Below are positions 1 through 4,277 of a stretch of 9,238 nucleotides of DNA, one piece after another. The notes under the pieces were generated by a model. That model saw nothing but the letters and a program-made list of their open reading frames with translations, did no database searches and was not told the origin of the DNA. A program made the translations under genes and the position numbers. The stretch lies in the NCBI GenBank assembly GCA_018658605.1, contig JABHUV010000131.1:1-9238 (forward strand). Direction: 5' to 3'. This DNA comes from Planctomycetaceae bacterium. GTDB lineage: Bacteria > Planctomycetota > Planctomycetia > Pirellulales > Pirellulaceae. The number at the start of each line of letters is the position of its first letter. The stretch's first letter is position 1.

Positions 1-359
1 CTAACTCGGGTCAAGTGGCCGACGTGGGACGCAACAATCTGGTCAAGAGAGTCCGGATTTGTCGCGGTGTTGCCGACAAAGCACTTGTGATCGCGGACAT
101 GGCTGCCACCAAATTTCATTTTAGAATAGAGCGTAAAATGGTCTCTGTGTTTTTTCAACGGGTCCATATGTTCGCTAAATGCGTAGTCAGCTCCGTCGAC
201 TTGCGGCAGTACGTCTGTGAAAAGACCGTAGCCCATACTAACACAAAAAAGCCTTTTAACTTTGGTTTCATCCGGAGCGAGCCGGTTCTGACCAAAGCTC
301 TCGAGTGCCGGCAGGAACAGCACACAGCCGGCGGACTTCAGAATTTCACGACGTTTCAT
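1..359 (-). CDS. DUF1552 family exported protein, N-terminal part (cut by window edge)
   Basis: The reverse strand reads from an ATG at 359 without a stop to the window edge, giving about 119 codons. The protein opens MKRREILKSAGCVLFLPALE, a twin-arginine-type N-terminus (KRREILK followed by a hydrophobic stretch) that suggests export by the Tat system. After it come a beta-strand-like segment (RLFCVSMGYG), then HMDPLKKHRDHFTLYSKM, then GGSHVRDHKCFVG and DSLDQIVASHVG. This order (signal, strand, 'hold the object/His-rich loop', 'SxDQIxA') is what I know from DUF1552 proteins of planctomycetes. Their function is unknown, and they usually sit beside DUF1592/DUF1588/DUF1587/PSCyt1 genes. The start is supported by a GAGAGG ribosome binding site 8 bases upstream. 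Nothing upstream on this strand looks like a partner gene, so it appears to be first in its transcript and its partner would lie beyond the left edge. The family call is by motif memory and good but not certain. Confidence 0.82.
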   Translation of the reverse strand, partial: MKRREILKSAGCVLFLPALESFGQNRLAPDETKVKRLFCVSMGYGLFTDVLPQVDGADYAFSEHMDPLKKHRDHFTLYSKMKFGGSHVRDHKCFVGNTATNPDSLDQIVASHVGHLTRV

Positions 360-367
360 AAAACTGG

Positions 368-374
368 ACCTCTC
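368..374 (-). promoter_or_regulatory. Ribosome binding site of the DUF1552 gene
   Basis: On the minus strand GAGAGGT lies 8 bases before the ATG at 359. It is a near-consensus Shine-Dalgarno sequence at good spacing and fixes the start of the DUF1552 gene. It matters because most other starts in this window have weak or no such site. Confidence 0.7.
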
Positions 375-695
375 AATTGTGTTGCAAAAGGACGGTTGAA
401 CTGATCTTCACGAAATTATTCGCGTCAAGCTAGCCGACAGCGGTTCTTTTATTGTTTTGAAAACACATTAAAAAATTACCAATCGACCCTAAGGCTGTCG
501 TTTCCTTCCTTTCACCCAAAACGAAAAGCCATACCTGAAAAAAATCTGCGAGGCTCGTTCGCGTCTGGTAAATCAGCTCGAAGTATCCAATATATATCCC
601 GTTCTTTAGAAATCATATCATACATATCCTTTATTCGTCGACCCTCGCTGGCCTTTACGCTTAAACGATGACGCGACAAGGCCACATCCACCCAG
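375..695. other. Intergenic stretch with no convincing gene
   Basis: This AT-rich stretch lies upstream of the DUF1552 gene and should hold its promoter. On the minus strand a TTGACG near 425-430 resembles a -35 box, but I see no good -10 at 16-18 bases, so I do not call it. A 63-codon minus-strand frame (512-703, TTG start inside the repeat that follows) has no ribosome binding site and no recognisable motif. It may be chance or a decayed fragment. No RNA gene or strong terminator is visible. Confidence 0.5.
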
Positions 696-760
696 CTTAT
701 CAAATCACAACACGAAGTGCTTGGTTAGGCGGGGTGTGGTTTCTAGCCAGATGCATATGA
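696..760 (+). repeat. Dispersed repeat, copy A
   Basis: Positions 696-729 match 2434-2467 at 32 of 34 bases (differences at 700 and 713). After a diverged middle, a second conserved block CTAGCCAGATGCATATGA (743-760) matches CTAGCAGATGCATATGA (2481-2497) apart from one extra C. The first block can fold imperfectly: TACCAA-type and CAC segments on the left pair with GTGCTTGGTTA on the right (better in copy B). The element lies between genes. In one plus frame the block reads QLIKSQHEVLG and then a stop (693-728), which may be the tail of a lost gene. It could equally be a mobile or structural DNA element. Confidence 0.75.
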
Positions 761-866
761 AGCGACGGGTTCCTTTTCAAGCACCATCTACTTCCTGCCA
801 AAACGCTTGCAACCGCCGCCTCCGGGGGCGAAGATGGGGGCTGTGTCGAAACGAGACTCAACGTCC

Positions 867-960
867 GGAAGGAAACGCCACGAAGAAGAGACTTGCTATT
901 TTACTGCTAGCTGTACTATTCGCCGGTTCCGAACTACAATCCCAAGGAAAGATTCAGTGA
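867..960 (+). pseudogene. Relic signal-peptide frame with ACG in place of a start
   Basis: GGAAGG (867-872) is followed after 7 bases by ACG AAG AAG AGA (from 880), and the frame then reads KKRLAILLLAVLFAG before stopping at 958-960. This looks like a bacterial secretion signal: two lysines and an arginine, a hydrophobic core, then small residues. However, it has no ATG and only 26 codons after the ribosome binding site. The simplest view is the broken 5' end of a secreted-protein gene with ATG changed to ACG and the body lost. An actual ACG start for a tiny peptide, or chance, cannot be excluded. The rest of 761-1016 shows nothing I can name. Confidence 0.3.
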
Positions 961-1016
961 ACTTTATACATGGCATGCAATATTTAGCGACGGACACTAC
1001 GTTTACTGTAGCCACG

Positions 1017-2045
1017 ATGCGATCCAACCAATGGTTGTTCCGTTCCGTGATGGCTTTGATCATCACCGGCATGCTGACCGTAACGGTCTGTGAATCACAC
1101 GAAACCGGTTCGCCGTTGCGCGTTAGGATAATGACGTTTAACATATTAGCTGGCGGTAACCACGCACCTACAATTGGGTTTCCTAATAACAAGTTCGACG
1201 GTTCCCGCAAAGATGACATAGCCCGTGTAATACTCACAACTAAGACGGATGTTGTGGGGATACAGGAAGACGATCGTAGCGACGGTTTGTTCAACGAATT
1301 AGGAAGGGGATGGCATCGTGTCGGAAGTGTCTATGCAAAATATCCGTTAACTCCAGTAGCAGGAGGTGTCCGCGTCCATTTACCTCAAAAACAGTCGATC
1401 GTCGTTGTGAACGCCCATTGGTGGCCCACTGGGGGATACGGACCGGAACTAGTTCAAGCTCGAATGAAACTAAACGACATCAGCGAGGACCTAAATGAAT
1501 TTGAAAGAGAAATTCTGAAAGCAACGGCCGGCATAGCCAACGGGGCCCGTGGATACTTAAGCCTCATTCGTGAGATTAACCCACTCATTGCCGCGGGCGA
1601 AACTGTAGTCGTGACAGGTGATTTCAACGAGCCATCACACGAAGACTGGAATTCGGCTACGAGTGGGATGGACCGCTGGGTGAAGAACACGAGCGGAAGA
1701 CCGCTTCGATTTAAGATTGCATGGGCTGGGTCCGTGGCGATTGCAAAGGCAGGTTTGAAAGACGCATATCGCACCGTTCATCCGGATCCCTCAAAAAAAC
1801 CCGGTAACACATGGACGCCACCGTACCCTGACGGCCTAACAGGACGCCAACCGTATGCCGATCAGGTGCTCGACCGAATAGATCGCGTGCATTTCGCCGG
1901 CCCCAATATTCGTGTCGTCGACGCTGTCGTGATTGGTGAAAGTGCCAAGACATCAGAAACGGTTCACGAGGGACCTTGGGTATCGGATCATCGCGCGGTA
2001 GTTGCCGAGTTTGAATTCTTAGAGAAAGCAGATTCTCGTGAGTGA
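1017..2045 (+). CDS. Secreted endonuclease/exonuclease/phosphatase (EEP) family hydrolase
   Basis: A protein of about 342 residues in the DNase I-like/EEP fold, which hydrolyses phosphodiester or phosphomonoester bonds using Mg2+. The motifs appear in family order: MTFNIL (N42), GIQEDD (metal-binding E84), YAKYPLT, NAHWW (H134), GDFNE (D202, N204), DRIDRV (D286, D289) and SDHRAV (D324, H325). All canonical catalytic positions are therefore present. The N-terminus MRSNQWLFRSVMALIITGML is a basic start plus hydrophobic core, so it is probably exported. The substrate (nucleic acid, sugar phosphate, lipid phosphate) cannot be told. I chose the ATG at 1017 because it gives a compact signal peptide. 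The frame stays open upstream to an ATG at 807, and an ATG at 975 is also possible; none has a clear ribosome binding site. The segment between E84 and H134 is short for the family. It is convergent with the small membrane gene downstream and lies between the two copies of the dispersed repeat. Confidence 0.88.
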   Translation: MRSNQWLFRSVMALIITGMLTVTVCESHETGSPLRVRIMTFNILAGGNHAPTIGFPNNKFDGSRKDDIARVILTTKTDVVGIQEDDRSDGLFNELGRGWHRVGSVYAKYPLTPVAGGVRVHLPQKQSIVVVNAHWWPTGGYGPELVQARMKLNDISEDLNEFEREILKATAGIANGARGYLSLIREINPLIAAGETVVVTGDFNEPSHEDWNSATSGMDRWVKNTSGRPLRFKIAWAGSVAIAKAGLKDAYRTVHPDPSKKPGNTWTPPYPDGLTGRQPYADQVLDRIDRVHFAGPNIRVVDAVVIGESAKTSETVHEGPWVSDHRAVVAEFEFLEKADSRE

Positions 2046-2056
2046 ACAATAGCTAA

Positions 2057-2097
2057 ACCTACCCTACCACCGGGCAAGGAAAATAGGGGGGGTAGGT
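2057..2097. terminator. Inverted repeat between convergent genes, possible bidirectional terminator
   Basis: ACCTACCC (2057-2064) and GGGTAGGT (2090-2097) are perfect 8-base complementary arms with a 25-base loop. They lie between the hydrolase stop (2045) and the stop of the opposing membrane-protein gene (2097-2099). The position suits a terminator for both genes. There is no clear T-run after either arm, so it would not be a classical intrinsic terminator. The loop carries the GGCAAGGAAAAT repeat also found at 4043-4054. Confidence 0.4.
2062..2088 (+). repeat. Short repeat GGCAAGGAAAAT, copy 1
   Basis: GGCAAGGAAAAT at 2073-2084 is identical to 4043-4054. The similarity extends on both sides: CCCTACC...ACC before it and GGG soon after, with a few gaps. 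This copy sits 15 bases after the hydrolase gene, and the other lies about 150 bases after the aminotransferase gene. Both follow a plus-strand gene end, so a 3'-end or mobile repeat is possible. Confidence 0.5.
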
Positions 2098-2348
2098 CAT
2101 GCCAGCTGCAAAATTAACCAAAACGTTCCAATAGCGGTTATAAGTCCACTTCCCCACCAGATGTTGAATTTCAACGTATTCCAGAAATCTTCAAAGAATT
2201 CACCATCGAACCATGACCAGATATCTGGTTTGATCGTATAGAAGAGGGCCTCTTTAAAACCTTCCCAATCGCCAAAAATGGGTTTGTATAGCACCACCAT
2301 TACACCAATACCAACTACCAATCCCAAAATGATTGCGACGAATAACAT
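2097..2348 (-). CDS. Small two-helix membrane protein of unknown function
   Basis: An 83-residue protein. Residues about 1-20 (LFVAIILGLVVGIGVMVVLY) and about 64-82 (WWGSGLITAIGTFWLILQL) are hydrophobic enough to span the membrane. The middle (about 21-62) is rich in Asp, Glu, Phe and Trp (WEGFKEALF, SWFDGEFFEDFW). I do not recognise the family and assign no function. It is likely real: the minus strand carries AGGAAAGGT with the AAAGG core 7 bases before the ATG, the composition is that of a membrane protein, and the frame ends cleanly at the inverted repeat shared with the convergent hydrolase. Topology is uncertain. The acidic and aromatic middle segment would lie on one face of the membrane and might bind a partner. 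Its upstream region overlaps the start of the repeat-bearing gap. Confidence 0.72.
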   Translation of the reverse strand: MLFVAIILGLVVGIGVMVVLYKPIFGDWEGFKEALFYTIKPDIWSWFDGEFFEDFWNTLKFNIWWGSGLITAIGTFWLILQLA

Positions 2349-2354
2349 AATTGC

Positions 2355-2363
2355 ACCTTTCCT
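2355..2363 (-). promoter_or_regulatory. Ribosome binding site of the small membrane protein
   Basis: On the minus strand AGGAAAGGT ends 6 bases before the ATG at 2348, with the AAAGG core 7 bases away. It is the strongest support that this short frame is a translated gene and that the start is correct. Confidence 0.65.
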
Positions 2364-2391
2364 AGAGGACCTGACGATTCATAAACATAGT

Positions 2392-2411
2392 AACCATTTC
2401 AAACGTGACCT
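2392..2411 (+). repeat. Intact form of a short split duplication
   Basis: AACCATTTCAAACGTGACCT is a continuous 20-base sequence here. At 2559-2604 the same two halves occur (AACCATTTCAAAC at 2559-2571 and TCAAACGTGACCT at 2592-2604), separated by 20 extra bases. The two sites flank copy B of the dispersed repeat. Confidence 0.55.
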
Positions 2412-2433
2412 CATCGAGGCTGTCTTCAACCAA

Positions 2434-2497
2434 CTTACCAAATCACAACATGAAGTGCTTGGTTAGGGGGCGGCTCGCATCTAGCAGATGCATATGA
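2434..2497 (+). repeat. Dispersed repeat, copy B
   Basis: The second copy of the element at 696-760, same strand, 1738 bases away. Its core (2434-2467) contains an imperfect hairpin: CTTACCAAATCAC on the left and GTGCTTGGTTAG on the right around AACATGAA. The plus frame reads QLTKSQHEVLG then a stop (2431-2466), differing from copy A by one residue (T for I) and one silent change (CAT/CAC). Because similarity continues past that stop (2481-2497), the conserved unit is DNA beyond a coding end, not just a peptide. Confidence 0.75.
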
Positions 2498-2558
2498 CGC
2501 AGGTCAATAGTTTCCAATCAGAGCTTAAATCGGATACGCTAAAGGCATGCAACACCGC

Positions 2559-2604
2559 AACCATTTCAAACCAACACATGTTGGCGGATCGTCAAACGTG
2601 ACCT
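2559..2604 (+). repeat. Interrupted form of the short duplication, with internal palindrome
   Basis: The two halves of the 20-base sequence at 2392-2411 occur here, split by extra bases. The inserted part contributes to an inverted repeat CCAACA-CA-TGTTGG (2571-2584). This looks like a small insertion into a duplicated site, or a deletion in the other copy; direction cannot be told. Confidence 0.5.
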
Positions 2605-2610
2605 TCCCAC

Positions 2611-2669
2611 AGGGAATAGCTTCAATGAAGACAAAACTCGGACTCCTGTTATTGATGTTGTGGGTCTAG
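2611..2669 (+). CDS. 14-codon leucine-rich mini-ORF (leader peptide or gene relic)
   Basis: AGGGA (2611-2615) is followed after 9 bases by ATG (2625), then MKTKLGLLLLMLWV and TAG (2667-2669). The start signals are better than those of the aminotransferase 62 bases downstream. The peptide resembles the first half of a signal peptide cut short. Three readings are possible: the broken 5' end of a secreted-protein gene, a leucine-sensing leader upstream of the amino-acid aminotransferase, or chance. A small stem GTGTT-AAA-AACAC lies downstream (2684-2696) but has no T-run, so attenuation is not well supported. Confidence 0.35.
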
Positions 2670-2730
2670 CCGGATCGATTGTACGTGTTAAAAACACTTG
2701 AACCTTACCAGTGATTGGCTGAGTTTCCCG

Positions 2731-3876
2731 ATGAAAATAGAACCATTTCTGACTGAACAGTTTTTCACGCAATACGAGTTTTCGGCACCTCACCTGTTGG
2801 CTTCGTCAGACTGTGAAACCATGTCGATCGGAGACTTGTTGCAATTGGCGGGATCAACGTTGGATGAATTGGGAGGTATCACTCTAGGGTATACCGAATC
2901 CCAGGGTGATCCCCAACTTCGATCCCAGATTTCGGGAATGTATACCGACGTCGACGCTGATGATGTCGTTATCCTGACCTCTCCGGTAGAAGGCATCTAC
3001 CTCGCGATGCAAACCCTGCTCGAGCCGGATGATAAAGTCGTCGCGTTGCGACCGGCCTATGATGCATTGAATAATGTAGCTCGGCATTTATGCGGTGAGG
3101 TAATACCTTGGAATCTGGTTGCCAGGGCAAACCAATGGGAACTGGATTTCGACCAACTGGAATCCATAATCAGTCCGCAAACACGTATGATTGTGGTCAA
3201 CTTTCCTCACAACCCAACTGGCTTCGTTCCGTCAACCGCTGAATTCGAACGTTTGATCACACTGGCTCGAGAGAACAACGCCTGGTTGTTCTGCGACGAA
3301 ATTTATCGTGGACTCGAGTTTGACACGCCAATGCCGTCGGCTGCTGACCGTTATGAAAAGTCGATCGTCTTAGGCGGATTATCAAAGACCTATGGTCTGC
3401 CCGGTTTACGGGCTGGATGGTTGGTCATTCGTAACCCAGCGCTTCGCGACGAACTGATTAACTGGAAACACTACACAACGATCTGCCCCGCTGCTCCAAC
3501 CGAATTTTTGGCCCGTAAAGCACTCTCCGTTAGGAAACAACTGGCCGAACGCAGTAAAACCATCATCCAAGGAAACCTAAAATTGTGTGACGATTTTTTT
3601 GCCAGATTTCCAGATCATTTTACTTGGCGTTCACCACGCGCAGGTTCGGTTGCTTTTGTTGAACTAAACCTCGCAAAAATTGGCTTCGATTCGGCTACCA
3701 CCTATTGCCACCATCTGGCACAAAACCACGGGATTGTCCTCCTGCCGGGCAAGTGCCTAGGATTTGATGATAGCTTTGTTCGGTTTGGGCTGGGGCGAGT
3801 TAGTTTCGGAACCGCGCTTGACGCATACACGGCGGTGGTTTCAGAAGAAAATTCTATGATGAACGGATTCCTTTAG
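2731..3876 (+). CDS. PLP-dependent class I/II aminotransferase (fold type I)
   Basis: About 381 residues, normal length for the family. It transfers an amino group between an amino acid and a 2-oxo acid using pyridoxal 5'-phosphate, in the cytoplasm (no signal peptide). Visible landmarks are LGYTESQGDPQLR (about 53-65), NFPHNPTG (157-164, with N161 for the PLP O3'), DEIYRG (D189 for the pyridine nitrogen, Y192), GGLSKTYGLPGLRAGW (Schiff-base K219, phosphate-binding R227) and FVRFGLGR (R351 for the substrate carboxylate). The opening (KIEPFLTEQFFTQYEFSAP...MSIGDLLQLA) resembles a subgroup of uncharacterised aminotransferases related to capreomycidine-synthase-like enzymes; that subgroup call is from memory. 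Substrate unknown. I chose ATG 2731; a TTG at 2698 adds 11 residues. Neither has a good ribosome binding site. It stands alone on its transcript, 400 bases before the next gene. Confidence 0.9.
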   Translation: MKIEPFLTEQFFTQYEFSAPHLLASSDCETMSIGDLLQLAGSTLDELGGITLGYTESQGDPQLRSQISGMYTDVDADDVVILTSPVEGIYLAMQTLLEPDDKVVALRPAYDALNNVARHLCGEVIPWNLVARANQWELDFDQLESIISPQTRMIVVNFPHNPTGFVPSTAEFERLITLARENNAWLFCDEIYRGLEFDTPMPSAADRYEKSIVLGGLSKTYGLPGLRAGWLVIRNPALRDELINWKHYTTICPAAPTEFLARKALSVRKQLAERSKTIIQGNLKLCDDFFARFPDHFTWRSPRAGSVAFVELNLAKIGFDSATTYCHHLAQNHGIVLLPGKCLGFDDSFVRFGLGRVSFGTALDAYTAVVSEENSMMNGFL

Positions 3877-4210
3877 GGGGGTACTCGGTGGTTTTAGGGT
3901 CAACGCACCGTCTCGCATTATCGGGAATTGTAGTGAATTGTGAATTTGTAAGATCTTCCAGCGACCCCGTACGAGACCGTTCTGTGCGGTACTGCACACT
4001 CTGTTGTCGTGCCAAAACACCATACCCCCTACCCCACCATCCGGCAAGGAAAATGGGCATCGGTGCACTGACAAAGGTGGTTTTTCGTGTTTTACGTCGT
4101 TTGGCTGATGTTATGTGGGGCGATGTGTGGAATAATAGCATTCGGGTCTGGACAACTAAATCAACTCGACTTGGTTGAATAACGGGGTATTTCAATTCAT
4201 ACATAGATTT
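3877..4210. other. Intergenic stretch without a supported gene
   Basis: Open frames exist on both strands here (plus 3888-4178, minus 3854-4279), but they start at weak codons or inside a neighbour's start, lack ribosome binding sites and show no recognisable protein pattern. The stretch holds a small hairpin TGTGC-GGTACT-GCACA (about 3983-3998) and the second copy of the GGCAAGGAAAAT repeat. CCACC (4034-4038) could pair with GGTGG (4076-4080), which is followed by TTTTT, giving a weak, long-looped terminator candidate for the aminotransferase. Confidence 0.45.
4027..4057 (+). repeat. Short repeat GGCAAGGAAAAT, copy 2
   Basis: GGCAAGGAAAAT at 4043-4054 equals 2073-2084. The preceding CCCTACCCCACCATCC and following GGG resemble the first copy with a few base gaps. 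Unlike copy 1 it lacks the outer ACCTACCC/GGGTAGGT arms. Confidence 0.5.
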
Positions 4211-4262
4211 CCTGATGGTGAGGTAATAATCAGGACCGTAATCACACACCTCAGGTCGGAAG
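4211..4262 (+). promoter_or_regulatory. 5' leader with competing inverted repeats and ribosome binding site
   Basis: CCTGAT (4211-4216) can pair with ATCAGG (4229-4234), or its first five bases with TCAGG (4251-4255). TGAGGT (4219-4224) can pair with ACCTCA (4248-4253). These pairings exclude one another and lie just before GGAAG (4258-4262), the likely ribosome binding site of the PSCyt1/DUF1553 gene. A leader that switches structure is possible, but the stems are only 5-6 bases and may be chance. Confidence 0.25.
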
Positions 4263-4277
4263 AAAGCTAGTTTGAAC

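Noticed and set aside
15..404. 129-codon plus-strand open frame at the left end.
   Set aside because: It is antisense to the DUF1552 gene, which has a ribosome binding site, a twin-arginine N-terminus and family motifs.
512..703. 63-codon minus-strand frame reading from within repeat copy A.
   Set aside because: It has a TTG start inside a repeat, no ribosome binding site and no recognised motif. The start of the frame shows similarity to copy B only because the DNA repeat does.
695..730. Integron attC site: GCTTATC ... GTTAGGC resembles the R''/R' core pair, and copy B has ACTTACC ... GTTAGGG.
   Set aside because: The span is only 36 bases, shorter than usual attC sites. Each left core has one mismatch at an invariant position, copy B also fails the right core, and conservation continues well past the right core. 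No integrase gene is in the window.
807..1016. Longer N-terminus for the EEP hydrolase starting at the ATG at 807.
   Set aside because: The extra 70 residues are low in structure, have no family counterpart, and would put the signal peptide in the middle of the protein. The ATG at 1017 gives a normal exported enzyme.
1017..1100. Lipoprotein signal in the EEP hydrolase (TVTVC near residues 24-28).
   Set aside because: The residue before the cysteine is valine, whereas a lipobox needs Gly, Ala or Ser there. An ordinary signal peptide fits better.
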